From positions 1 to 56,240 of the IMG/VR virus record IMGVR_UViG_3300004258_000002: a stretch of 56,240 nt of DNA. One strand, 5' to 3'. This stretch comes from a virus. Below are positions 16,430-24,025 of the stretch, one piece after another (position 1 is the first letter of the stretch; each line of letters starts with the position of its first letter). The position numbers and the translations under genes are program-made. The notes beneath the pieces were generated by a model. The model did not search any database and had not been told where the DNA came from. It worked only from the letters and a program-made list of their open reading frames with translations.

Positions 16430-17149
16430 GTGGCTGAGCCGCCGCTGTCATCCTTATGGGACGGGCTATCGCCGCATCTGATCGCCTCGTTCTATGAAGT
16501 TAATCGTGACGGCTCTCGCGTTAATTACGACTTGACCGTTAAAGCGCCGTTGATGGATGTCAATATCGACGTGACGCAGAACTGGCAAAGCCCTTTTGAG
16601 AATGTAGGGCAAAGCAATTTCCCTACGTTGCAGCAATTGTTACAGAGCGGAGCCGCTTTACCGTTAGCGCAAATAGCGGATGACAAATTAGGCACGGATC
16701 TTAAGAGGCTGGTTGCATCCGTCGATGGCAAGAGCAGCGTAACCAAGCTGAACTCTATTCAGGTATGGAGCGGCGCGCCGCCGGCAAAAATTCAAGGCAC
16801 GGCGGTTTTTCGCGCCTGGAAAGATGCCGTGTCAGAAGTTGAAAACCCTGTCGATCAACTCATGAAGTGGTCCTTGCCAGTTAATCTGGCCGCTGACGGG
16901 TTAATTTTTTCCAGGCTTGCCGACAAAGGCGCGAGCGTGGATACCGTGCTTCCGTCCGAAGTGCCAGTGCTGATCGCCATGAAATACAAAAACAGAACTT
17001 ATTCGCCAATGGTTATCGAATCCATAGGTATGCCGTTGTCCAGCCCGGTTAATGCCGATGGCCGGTATGTTGAGTTATCCGTGCCAATTACGCTCTGCAC
17101 TTTAACCGCCATTGACCGGTCAGACTGGATCAACTACACAAAAATCTAA
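16430..17149 (+). CDS. Putative baseplate/tail structural protein, GTG start
   Basis: 239 residues beginning at a GTG three bases after the previous stop. Visible segments are TQNWQSPFENVGQSNFPTL, QVWSGAPPAKIQGTAVFRAW, and a C-terminal MVIESIGMPLSSPVNADGR, ITLCTLTAIDRSDW. The last part resembles beta-rich tail or baseplate proteins seen in large myoviruses. Position between the core-type protein and the tail chaperones supports a tail role. Family not certain. Confidence 0.55.
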   Translation: MAEPPLSSLWDGLSPHLIASFYEVNRDGSRVNYDLTVKAPLMDVNIDVTQNWQSPFENVGQSNFPTLQQLLQSGAALPLAQIADDKLGTDLKRLVASVDGKSSVTKLNSIQVWSGAPPAKIQGTAVFRAWKDAVSEVENPVDQLMKWSLPVNLAADGLIFSRLADKGASVDTVLPSEVPVLIAMKYKNRTYSPMVIESIGMPLSSPVNADGRYVELSVPITLCTLTAIDRSDWINYTKI

Positions 17150-17163
17150 CAAGGTATAGCGTC

Positions 17164-17940
17164 TTGAAACACTTTCCCATCCTGAGAACCCGGCGATTAA
17201 CGGTACAGCTCAAAGAGCTGAGTATCGGTGACGCTATTGCAATTGCCAATATGCCTGAGCACATGGCAGAGGCTGAACTCGCTGCATTTATTCGCTGCAT
17301 AACCGCCGAAGTAACGGCCGGACCGACTGATCCGGCAGACTGGACCGTGCAGGAACGAACATTGGTTGTTTCTCATTATTTAGCATCCGTAGTCGATGAT
17401 GGCCCGGACTTTTCATTAGGCGCTGGTAAATACTCGGATTACCTGGACGGTGCCGCCGATATATCGCTGGCGTTTACGCAAGTGCCTATTGGCGAAGTAG
17501 GCGGAGACCGGTGGGAAATAAGACACTTAACCGGCGCAATGGCGGAATCTATCGAGCGGCTACAGGGTGAAATCGACCGGCTTGAATCGAGGCTGCACTG
17601 GATTGTCGGCGCTATGGCCGCGCAATTAACAAGGTCCGGGGAAGAAATACCGGAGCTATCGGCAGACGGTGGCTATGATGAATGGCTTTTAGGGCGCATT
17701 AATATCCTGATTGGATTCCCTGAAAGCGACTTTGAGAAGTTGATGGGCAGCTATCAGGCGGGGCGCGAAAAGCTGCATCATCTATTCGCCTTTACCTTTG
17801 ATGATGGCGGTATTGTTATCTTGCCGAAACAAGGAGGTGCGGAAGGATTACCTCCCGCACGATTTCCGGTACGCACCTGCTTGTCAAAACTCGCGTGCTC
17901 AATGGCGGGAAAACCTAACGGATTTGGCAGTCAGCCTTAG
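17164..17940 (+). CDS. Tail assembly chaperone (upstream frame)
   Basis: 258 residues as an uninterrupted frame. The N-terminal region (RRLTVQLKELSIGDAIAIAN, AAFIRCITAEVT) is typical of the chaperones that coat the tape measure before tube assembly. The last 30 or so residues (after LPKQGG) look like low-information shadow sequence. The overlapping frame carries a conserved-looking continuation, which suggests that a fraction of ribosomes change frame near 17831-17857. No start codon with a suitable site exists for independent translation of the second frame. Confidence 0.7.
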   Translation: MKHFPILRTRRLTVQLKELSIGDAIAIANMPEHMAEAELAAFIRCITAEVTAGPTDPADWTVQERTLVVSHYLASVVDDGPDFSLGAGKYSDYLDGAADISLAFTQVPIGEVGGDRWEIRHLTGAMAESIERLQGEIDRLESRLHWIVGAMAAQLTRSGEEIPELSADGGYDEWLLGRINILIGFPESDFEKLMGSYQAGREKLHHLFAFTFDDGGIVILPKQGGAEGLPPARFPVRTCLSKLACSMAGKPNGFGSQP

Positions 17941-18142
17941 TTTATATTCGTCAACGTCGCTTAATGATGCACTAAATTTGCCGGTTTCCATAGCAATGCG
18001 GTTTTTCGAATCAAAGCCGTTTTCGGACTGGAAAAAATCAAGAGAATCTGAAAACAAAATACAGGTAGCCATCATCGACAGGCTGAACGGGGTCATTAGG
18101 TCGTTCGGAGTTTTTGCAAAAGCAATCGCGGGGAGGAGATAA
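17798..18142 (+). CDS. Tail assembly chaperone extension in shifted frame
   Basis: This frame overlaps the end of the upstream chaperone gene. It carries the coherent region HDFRYAPACQNSRAQW, NLPVSIAMRFFESKPFSDWK, a layout frequent in phage tail-chaperone C-terminal extensions. Going from the upstream frame to this one needs a +1 (or -2) shift. The ATG at 17798 lies far upstream of the coherent part, so the real product is probably the fusion 17164-18142 made by frameshifting. It ends three bases before the holin-like gene. Confidence 0.6.
   Translation: MMMAVLLSCRNKEVRKDYLPHDFRYAPACQNSRAQWRENLTDLAVSLSLYSSTSLNDALNLPVSIAMRFFESKPFSDWKKSRESENKIQVAIIDRLNGVIRSFGVFAKAIAGRR
17831..17857 (+). promoter_or_regulatory. 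Candidate programmed frameshift signal
   Basis: Two Shine-Dalgarno-like stretches, AAGGAGG (17831-17837) and GGAAGGA (17841-17847), precede the in-frame codons CCT CCC G (17851-17857). CCC followed by G lets a proline tRNA slip +1. GGAGGT (17833-17838) can pair with ACCTCC (17850-17855). The exact slip site is not proven. Confidence 0.45.
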
Positions 18143-18144
18143 AT

Positions 18145-18318
18145 ATGACATTAGGTATAGATTTTAGTCAACGTACAACAAGACTTGGCGCTCTAGTGTT
18201 GCTGGGCGTTGTTATAGCACTGCTTTTTTTGGCATTCAGCACGCCTGAAAAAGCCTTTGCCGTCATGACGATCATTGGAACTGCATCTGGACTATTGGGT
18301 CTGGCAGTAAAAGACTAA
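18145..18318 (+). CDS. Putative holin, 57 residues
   Basis: A GGAGGAG site lies seven bases upstream. Two hydrophobic helices (LGALVLLGVVIALLFLAF and AVMTIIGTASGLLGLAV) are joined by a short polar turn, the design of a class II holin. It heads the lysis cassette, and its stop overlaps the i-spanin start. Holins open the inner membrane so that the endolysin reaches the wall. Confidence 0.65.
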   Translation: MTLGIDFSQRTTRLGALVLLGVVIALLFLAFSTPEKAFAVMTIIGTASGLLGLAVKD

Positions 18319-18818
18319 TGCCAATCATGACCGAGGTTAAGTTAGTCGTATTGGCGTTATCCGCGGCTTCCATTTTTGGGGCTGGATTTGGACTTTCGCA
18401 TAAAATCGATGAGGCTAAAATTCAGCGCATGGAGTTTGGTATTTTGATGGCTAACAATGAGGCGAAATCACTGCTTCAGTTAGCCTCAGAACGAGCGGAA
18501 ACGGCCACGGCCAATGCAAAAAAGTTAAATTCAGAGTTGGATGAAGCCCATGAAGCATTTATTAAAACTGCTGTTGATTACGATCAGCAGCTTGATTCTA
18601 TCCGCTTGTACGCCGACCGTAGGCCGTGTGGTTCTGGCGCCGCGACAGCAAGTAATTCTACCGGAATTTCTCAAGAAGCCGCCCGTGAAGCCGAACTTGA
18701 CTCAGAAATTGATAGAACTATCAAAGAGGCGGCAGTTGTTGCGGACATTGCCGCCGACTACGCTCACAACGCCTACACGTTCGCCAATGTAAATAACTGC
18801 GGAATACTAAGGGAATGA
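18318..18818 (+). CDS. Rz: i-spanin (Rz-like)
   Basis: 166 residues: one N-terminal membrane anchor (LVVLALSAASIFGAGFGL), a long charged coiled coil (residues 35-100), a RLYADRRPCGSG turn, and a second helical stretch. This is the inner-membrane spanin layout. An o-spanin is nested in another frame, as in classic Rz/Rz1 pairs. The spanin complex fuses inner and outer membranes as the last lysis step, and its presence points to a Gram-negative host. Confidence 0.8.
   Translation: MPIMTEVKLVVLALSAASIFGAGFGLSHKIDEAKIQRMEFGILMANNEAKSLLQLASERAETATANAKKLNSELDEAHEAFIKTAVDYDQQLDSIRLYADRRPCGSGAATASNSTGISQEAAREAELDSEIDRTIKEAAVVADIAADYAHNAYTFANVNNCGILRE
18541..18792 (+). CDS. Rz1: o-spanin lipoprotein nested in Rz (Rz1-like)
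   Basis: 83 residues in the +1 frame wholly inside the i-spanin gene. The signal peptide (LLKLLLITISSLILSAC) ends in an LSAC lipobox. The mature part begins CTPTVGRVVLAPRQQV and is proline-containing. Translation may start at the first Met or at Met4. Nesting, lipobox and position make this a confident Rz1 equivalent, anchored in the outer membrane. The mature part (about 60 residues) is longer than in the shortest Rz1 proteins. Confidence 0.78.
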   Translation: MKPMKHLLKLLLITISSLILSACTPTVGRVVLAPRQQVILPEFLKKPPVKPNLTQKLIELSKRRQLLRTLPPTTLTTPTRSPM

Positions 18819-19063
18819 ATATGCCAAGTGATGAATGTAGAATTGCAAAACTTGAACAGCGCATGGATGGTTTGTGCCGTGAACGCAATGAAGATAAAGC
18901 CGAAACCAAAGATCTGATCGATAAAATATTCGCCAAGCTTGATGCGATTCTCGATACACAATCAAAACAAAAAGGATTCTGGTCTGGAGTGGCTTTTATC
19001 CTATCTGCGATAGCAGGATCATTCGGCATTATTATATATTTTGTAACGGGGAAGTCGGCATGA
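18815..19063 (+). CDS. XhlA-like holin accessory protein
   Basis: 82 residues: an N-terminal amphipathic charged helix (CRIAKLEQRMDGLCRERNED) and a C-terminal membrane span (GVAFILSAIAGSFGIIIYFV). This matches haemolysin XhlA-type proteins that work with holins. Its start overlaps the Rz stop as ATGA and its stop overlaps the endolysin start, so the cassette is translationally coupled. Confidence 0.65.
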   Translation: MNMPSDECRIAKLEQRMDGLCRERNEDKAETKDLIDKIFAKLDAILDTQSKQKGFWSGVAFILSAIAGSFGIIIYFVTGKSA

Positions 19064-19473
19064 TAAACAGCAGAAACATTAATGATTTAACGACAAAGGC
19101 TGCCGACTTGTGTTACTTGTTTATCGCTAAATGCGCCAAGCAGGGAATTGACGTTATCGTTACCAGCACCTATCGCGACGCCGATTCTCAAAATGCTTTG
19201 TACGCTCAAGGACGCACAAAGCCAGGGCCTAAAGTAACAAATGCTAAAGCTGGAGAATCCTTTCATAACTACCGTGTTGCTTTTGACTTTTGCCCAATTG
19301 TCAACGGCAAGGCAGCCTGGAACGATACCATGTTGTTTGAGCGTTGCGGTGAGATAGCCGAATCAATCGGCCTGGAGTGGGCTGGACGCTGGAAGTCATT
19401 TAAAGAGCTGGCGCATTGTCAAATGAGCGGCTACACGCTTGCCGAATTAAAGGCAGGAAAGGCGGTTGTTTAA
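19060..19473 (+). CDS. Endolysin, M15 (VanY-type) peptidase
   Basis: 137 residues, full length for a single-domain endolysin. Motifs in order: SIYR-like STYRDADSQNALYAQG, AGESFHNYRVAFDF supplying the zinc-binding His and Asp, and LAHCQ near the end for the second His. Such enzymes are zinc L-alanyl-D-glutamate or D,D-peptidases that cut peptidoglycan cross-bridges. No signal peptide is present, so release depends on the holin. Located between the XhlA-like gene and a DUF6527-type gene. Confidence 0.85.
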   Translation: MINSRNINDLTTKAADLCYLFIAKCAKQGIDVIVTSTYRDADSQNALYAQGRTKPGPKVTNAKAGESFHNYRVAFDFCPIVNGKAAWNDTMLFERCGEIAESIGLEWAGRWKSFKELAHCQMSGYTLAELKAGKAVV

Positions 19474-19476
19474 TTT

Positions 19477-19839
19477 ATGAGTCAATTATCTGCAATTTTG
19501 CGAGATACCGAAGGCAACGGGATTATGTTCTGGTGCCCCGGTTGTGATGGCGCTCACCGTATCCAGCATGGCGCTGGTACTGGGCCGCGCTGGGGTTGGA
19601 ACGGCGATACTGAAAAGCCAACGTTTACACCTTCTGTTTTGGTTAACGCTACTGAGCTGACCGAAAAAGGCGAACAAGAGCGTCGGGATTGGGTTGATGC
19701 CGGTTATCCGAAGCTTGAAAAACCTTTAGACTCGGTACCGACTGTTTGTCACTCATTCGTAACCGATGGAAACATCCAATTCTTAACTGATAGCACTCAT
19801 TCGCTGTCCGGACAAACCGTACCATTGCCAGAGTGGTAA
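19477..19839 (+). CDS. DUF6527-type phage protein
   Basis: 120 residues with a pattern typical of this family: FWCPGCDGAHRI, RWGWNGDTEKPTFTPSV, VCHSFVTDGNIQFLTDS, HSLSGQTVPLPEW. The CxxC, C and His residues could hold a metal. Function is unknown, but the family often lies beside lysis genes. It is followed by the tube promoter region. Confidence 0.75.
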   Translation: MSQLSAILRDTEGNGIMFWCPGCDGAHRIQHGAGTGPRWGWNGDTEKPTFTPSVLVNATELTEKGEQERRDWVDAGYPKLEKPLDSVPTVCHSFVTDGNIQFLTDSTHSLSGQTVPLPEW

Positions 19840-19949
19840 AAATCGCCATAATCCTGTGCGAAAACCCTATGCATCAACTCTAATTAGGGCAATCAATCCA
19901 GGCTGCCGTGGGCGATTTAATACGCGGCAGACAAATATTAGTAACACTC

Positions 19950-19989
19950 GGAAAACCCCACCAAAACCAAAAAATTCACATAATAAAGT
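19950..19989 (+). promoter_or_regulatory. Late-type promoter 4 (GGAAAAC box + TAAAGT -10), tail tube
   Basis: GGAAAAC at 19950-19956 within CACTCGGAAAACC lies 27 nt before TAAAGT (19984-19989). A CATAAT at 19979-19984 is an alternative hexamer. Predicted +1 is near 19996, 26 nt before the tube start. Confidence 0.6.
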
Positions 19990-20021
19990 TATGGCACATT
20001 TTCAATTACTGGAATACCGCC

Positions 20022-20522
20022 ATGACCATCAGCAACGCCGCTTACTTGAAAATCTTTCACGATACCGCAAAAGCAAGCGGCGCGAAGGCTATTTCATCTG
20101 ACTTTTCTTTCGAGATTGAAGGGTTTGAAGCCAACTGGATACTGACCAAGCAATGCCCTTGGCCGGTAGTTTCCACCGCTGGCGAAATTGAAGTACCCAT
20201 GCCGCTGGGATCAACCGGATGGGAAATGCAGCAAGCCAAGGTTAATCAGCAAGGGGCCATTGCCTTTATGGAAACCACCGTGGGCAGTATTGATCAGATG
20301 ATGGTCAATTTAATCGCTCAAGGCGGCAAGTTCAACGCCAAAATCTATGAAGGAACTCCGCAGAAATTCTTGCGGGCAAAGCGTATTGAAGATTGTTACA
20401 TTCAGCTCGATAACGCAGACCGTGATTGGGAAAACCGTTCGCAAATTTTAATGTTCAGCGGAACCCTGTTTTTCCACTATTTTGGAGAAATTATTCAAGG
20501 CAATTCCAACGATTACCGCTAA
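20022..20522 (+). CDS. Tail tube protein
   Basis: 166 residues from the ATG at 20022. An earlier ATG at 19908 would precede the predicted transcription start and adds an unlikely leader. Segments: FEIEGFEANWILTKQCPW, then AIAFMETTVGSIDQMM, and the C-terminal FSGTLFFHYFGEIIQGNSN, the size and shape of a myovirus tube subunit. It heads the unit holding the first fibre locus, the hub and the spike. Confidence 0.65.
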   Translation: MTISNAAYLKIFHDTAKASGAKAISSDFSFEIEGFEANWILTKQCPWPVVSTAGEIEVPMPLGSTGWEMQQAKVNQQGAIAFMETTVGSIDQMMVNLIAQGGKFNAKIYEGTPQKFLRAKRIEDCYIQLDNADRDWENRSQILMFSGTLFFHYFGEIIQGNSNDYR

Positions 20523-20558
20523 TTTTATTTTTAACTTACTTAAAGAGGATTAAATCTC

Positions 20559-20921
20559 ATGCCAGGACCAAATGATTCACCGGCTTATATTGGACCAATC
20601 TCCGTTCCTCCTGGAGCAACAGGCGACTTGGTTCCACAGCGCCAAGAAATTGATGCGGAATTTACAAAGAAAACCGGGCTTGTTATTTCCGAGGCGGCAA
20701 ATGGCAAGCAGGGCGTAGCAACATTAGTAGCTGGAACCCAGGTGGTTTCAAATACCAGTATCACGGCAAACAGCCGCATCTTTTTGACCACCAACACGCC
20801 AGGCGGTACACCGGGTTGGTTACAGGTTTCCGCAAGAACAGCCGGAACAAACTTTACAATTTTATCTAGCAGCAATACCGATACCAGTGTTGTTGCTTAT
20901 GAAATTTTCGAGCCAGCTTAA
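20559..20921 (+). CDS. Small virion/tail protein with TANSRIFLT beta domain
   Basis: 120 residues. The region VATLVAGTQVVSNTSITANS then RIFLTTNTPGGTPGWLQVS is a very common phage beta-sandwich found in tail or decoration proteins, either alone or at fibre ends. The N-terminal 50 residues are Pro/Gly-rich. An AAAGAGG site precedes the start. It lies between the tube and fibre genes. Confidence 0.65.
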   Translation: MPGPNDSPAYIGPISVPPGATGDLVPQRQEIDAEFTKKTGLVISEAANGKQGVATLVAGTQVVSNTSITANSRIFLTTNTPGGTPGWLQVSARTAGTNFTILSSSNTDTSVVAYEIFEPA

Positions 20922-20941
20922 GTAAATGACAACTACTGGCA

Positions 20942-21256
20942 ATGGCGTTTCTTAAAATAAAACAAGGTGAGTCATTTACTCTGAATGGGCGGTATTTGGA
21001 GGATGATGGGATTACCTCTAAATCACTGGACGGAGTAACACTGAAAAGCCAGATAAGGCTTGAAAGCAAACTAATATCGACCTTGACAGTTACAGTACTT
21101 AATTCAGCGGAAGGCACTTACAGGCTCGATGCAGTAGAAGGCACCGCAAATTGGCCTGTCGGCACTTTATCTTGGGATATAAAAGAACGGGTATTAGGGG
21201 TTGATAGGCTAACGGAAACCCATCAGATCAGCGTAAAAAAAGCGGTTACGATATGA
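20942..21256 (+). CDS. Small beta-rich tail protein
   Basis: 104 residues (IKQGESFTLNGRYLEDDG, KSQIRLESKLISTLTV, WPVGTLSWDIKERV). The pattern resembles short Ig-like or baseplate-upper-protein-type domains frequently encoded before fibre genes. It overlaps the next gene by ATGA. The specific role is unknown. Confidence 0.55.
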   Translation: MAFLKIKQGESFTLNGRYLEDDGITSKSLDGVTLKSQIRLESKLISTLTVTVLNSAEGTYRLDAVEGTANWPVGTLSWDIKERVLGVDRLTETHQISVKKAVTI

Positions 21257-21732
21257 GCATGCATAGATTTGCCATCCCCCCATCATCAACTATTCAGGTA
21301 GTCGGTGGGGGGGCGGGTAATGTTGTAGTATTTTCATCTTTTTCGCCACCACCAGGCCTTAGTGCGTATCAGATCGCCGTTAAAAACGGCTTTATAGGTG
21401 GCGAAGCTGAATGGCTGGTGTCGTTATCCGGTCCGGCAGGTAATCCATCGGGTAGCGATATAGATGCGCTGCTAGAGCAAAGGTTATCCGATTTGGCCGC
21501 TGCGGTCGCCATTGATATAGCCGACCTCAATCAAAAAACAGCCAAGTATGAACACCATCAAGCGACACCGGAAGTGCAATGGGTGGCGCAGCACAACTTG
21601 AACAAAATACCAAGTATTACCGTGCTTGACTCGGCGGGGAGCGAAGTGGAAGGGGACTACAGCTACCCTTCATTGGATCAAACACATCTACAATTTTCCT
21701 CACCGTTTGGTGGGGTGGCTTACTTTAAATAA
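21253..21732 (+). CDS. Tail fibre-associated protein
   Basis: 159 residues. The N-terminal half (SAYQIAVKNGFIGGEAEWL, SLSGPAGNPSG) is a fibre-linker type seen before collagen-like segments. The C-terminal half (QHNLNKIPSITVLDSAGSEV, then FSSPFGGVAYFK) is a common beta module of phage fibres. The LDSA here belongs to that general module and is not counted as a cleavage candidate. Translationally coupled to the previous gene. Confidence 0.65.
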   Translation: MSMHRFAIPPSSTIQVVGGGAGNVVVFSSFSPPPGLSAYQIAVKNGFIGGEAEWLVSLSGPAGNPSGSDIDALLEQRLSDLAAAVAIDIADLNQKTAKYEHHQATPEVQWVAQHNLNKIPSITVLDSAGSEVEGDYSYPSLDQTHLQFSSPFGGVAYFK

Positions 21733-21741
21733 GGATCAATC

Positions 21742-22839
21742 ATGGCGAAGAAACTGCTGACCAATTTGGATCTCAATAAAAACGAACTGCAAAATGCCAG
21801 GACTCAGAATTTAGCGGCGCCCCCAGGTGCCCCCGTCGCGGGTTTGCGCTACCACGATACCCTTTTACTGTCTGAGCATTTTTACAACGGAACCAGCTGG
21901 GTGCCGTGCGATGCGCGACTCCGTAACGGCATCCCTATAACCAATTTAGCCACCGACCCGCTGGCCCGAGGCAATCATACCGGCACTCAAGTCGCTTCGA
22001 CTATTTCCGACTTGGCTACGGTTGTGCAGACTTATCGACTTGATCAGTTTGCAATGCCGACCGCGTCTGTCGCTTTTAATGGACAGAAAATTACCGGCTT
22101 AGGGACTCCGACGGCGGGCTCCAATGATGCCGCCCGTATTGTGGATGTTGAGAACGCCGTCCAGTCGTCGGCTGCGGGGATTGACTCCAAGCCGTCGGTG
22201 CGGGTGGTCTCGGTTGCCAACATCGCCACCTTGTCCGGATTACCTACTATCGATGGCATTACATTGCTATCAGGGGAGCGCATCTTGTTGACGGGACAGA
22301 CGACTTCAGCCCAGAACGGCCCGTATTCCGTGGCAGCGGGGGCCTGGTCGCGCGTGGTCGATGCCGATCAAACCGGAGAAGTCACCCCTGGCGCATTTTG
22401 GATGATAGAAGAAGGTACGCTGTACAATAAGACTCAATGGCGGTGCGGCAACTCCGGGGCCATTACATTAGGCACTACGGCCATCACTATCACCCAATTT
22501 GGTGCGGCCAGTATGTACACGGGGGGCGCAGGTCTAGTGCTGACCGGTGTGGATTTCTCTGTCGGCCAAGGCGCAGGCATTATTGTTGCGGACGATACGG
22601 TCAGTATCGATACCGCTGTCGTGGTCCGCAAGTATGCAGCAACGATTGGCGACGGCGCAGCTACTTCGATCACTGTCACGCACAGTCTTAACACGCAAGA
22701 TGTTACTTACAGTATTCGCGAGGTGGCGACTAATAGTATGGTGGATTGCGACGTGCAAGCTAACGGGGTTAATACGGTAGTGCTCACCTTCGCCAGCGCC
22801 CCGGCTAATAACTCATTACGTGTTGTGGTGCATGGCTAA
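21742..22839 (+). CDS. Tail fibre protein
   Basis: 365 residues with AAGGA upstream. The N-terminus (KKLLTNLDLNKNELQNAR) is the typical start of phage fibre/collar proteins. Residues about 152-215 form the VRVVSVANIATLSGLPTIDG module, which occurs again in the fibre gene at 49374. The C-terminal 60 residues (ATSITVTHSLNTQDVTYSI) match a common fibre-tip beta domain. It overlaps the next gene start by one base (TAATG). Adsorption role inferred. Confidence 0.72.
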   Translation: MAKKLLTNLDLNKNELQNARTQNLAAPPGAPVAGLRYHDTLLLSEHFYNGTSWVPCDARLRNGIPITNLATDPLARGNHTGTQVASTISDLATVVQTYRLDQFAMPTASVAFNGQKITGLGTPTAGSNDAARIVDVENAVQSSAAGIDSKPSVRVVSVANIATLSGLPTIDGITLLSGERILLTGQTTSAQNGPYSVAAGAWSRVVDADQTGEVTPGAFWMIEEGTLYNKTQWRCGNSGAITLGTTAITITQFGAASMYTGGAGLVLTGVDFSVGQGAGIIVADDTVSIDTAVVVRKYAATIGDGAATSITVTHSLNTQDVTYSIREVATNSMVDCDVQANGVNTVVLTFASAPANNSLRVVVHG

Positions 22840-23576
22840 TGAAGAGCTTATCGTATAAAACAGCTCCTAGTATTGCGACTTTGCCTGAAGCAATTAGTGC
22901 GTTGGCAGGAGCTATCGCCAGGCTAACTAACAATAACCGTCCATTTTGGTGTACAGGTTCGACGTGGATTGACCTAATGCCGGTACCCGGCGAAATACGC
23001 ATGTACGCCGGAGCCTCCGCCCCGGAAGGCTGGTTGATCTGCGATGGATCGCAAATACTGATAGCGACGTACCCGGCACTGGCCGCTGCGATCGGCACCA
23101 CGTACGGAGGTAATGGCACGACGCACGTGGCGCTGCCCGATTTGCGTGGTCGCATGGCGATGGGCGCGAGCACCGCACATGCCCTTGGAGCTACAGGCGG
23201 GGCAGAGTCAGCTACCCTGACTACCGCGCAAGTGCCGCTGGCTGCGCATACGCACACGGCTACGTTTACACCCGGCGCGGATGTTTCGGTTAATATCGCT
23301 ATCCCTGCGGTTTCCGGCGCTGACGCAACAACCAATTCACCCGGTACAGGAGTAAACCTTGGCGTAGGCTTGGCGGATCTTAACGGTGTTGGAGCCGGTA
23401 CCGGGCCAGCCAATATTTACAGCACCAGCGCAGCGAATACCACATTGAAACCGTTTTCGGTGTCGGTGCCTGCCAGCTCCGGTACGGTTGCGGTCAACGC
23501 CAACACTGCATCGTCCGCAAGCCCCGTTTCGCTACTGAACCCGTTCTGTGCGCTGAATTTCATTATTGCTACATGA
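22839..23576 (+). CDS. Tail collar (microcystin-dependent-type) fibre protein
   Basis: 245 residues. The collar domain is clear: PVPGEIRMYAGASAPEGWLI, CDGSQILIATYPALAAAIG, then ALPDLRGRMAMGAS. The C-terminal part is Ala/Thr/Val-rich and ends LLNPFCALNFIIAT, the usual closing motif of the family. These proteins form the short-fibre or collar tip of many phages. Adjacent to the preceding fibre gene with a one-base overlap. Confidence 0.82.
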   Translation: MKSLSYKTAPSIATLPEAISALAGAIARLTNNNRPFWCTGSTWIDLMPVPGEIRMYAGASAPEGWLICDGSQILIATYPALAAAIGTTYGGNGTTHVALPDLRGRMAMGASTAHALGATGGAESATLTTAQVPLAAHTHTATFTPGADVSVNIAIPAVSGADATTNSPGTGVNLGVGLADLNGVGAGTGPANIYSTSAANTTLKPFSVSVPASSGTVAVNANTASSASPVSLLNPFCALNFIIAT

Positions 23577-23601
23577 AAGAACGTGGTGAAAAGGAAGTAA
23601 A

Positions 23602-24015
23602 ATGCTCTTAATTGAACTTGTAGATCGCTTTGAATCTCAGGAACATCCAATCGGAATGCTGGACACCACAGTTATTCTTGCGCAGGCTATCGCCGCCGTC
23701 AGCTTTTACGCGGGTTATGCTGTACTTGCTGCGCATCTGGCAATACCGATTGCCGATCCTGCGCCGGTAACGCCGACTCCATACCCGGAGATAACGGAGG
23801 CCACCGATATAAGCGTGTCTGAATGGGCACTTATCCGGCCACTTTTTCTGTTGTATGTAGAGCGAGAAAATGCATTGCAGCTTGAAGCATCGCGCGGTAT
23901 GGGTATTGACCCATTTGGTCGGACATCGTCCGAGGTTGCCGCCGATATTGCGCTAATGGAAAGCAGTACGGAGCTGCCGCATAGGGCATCTTGTAGTCCT
24001 ATTATTACAATTTAG
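23602..24015 (+). CDS. Hypothetical protein in tail module
   Basis: 137 residues: a hydrophobic N-terminal helix (VILAQAIAAVSFYAGYAVLAA), a Pro/Thr linker, then a helical domain (SEWALIRPLFLLYVERENAL). No family is recognised. Location between a fibre gene and the hub gene suggests a baseplate or neck-type role; it lacks a clear signal peptide. Confidence 0.55.
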   Translation: MLLIELVDRFESQEHPIGMLDTTVILAQAIAAVSFYAGYAVLAAHLAIPIADPAPVTPTPYPEITEATDISVSEWALIRPLFLLYVERENALQLEASRGMGIDPFGRTSSEVAADIALMESSTELPHRASCSPIITI

Positions 24016-24025
24016 CAGAACCGCA

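Noticed and set aside
21628-21639. LDSA in the fibre protein at 21253 as a cleavage site
   Set aside because: It belongs to a fibre module common in many phages (PSITVLDSAGSEV), so the match is expected without any protease role.
22434-23413. Overlapping minus- and plus-frame ORFs within the fibre and collar genes
   Set aside because: They arise from the biased composition of the fibre genes and contain no motif, start site or context of their own.
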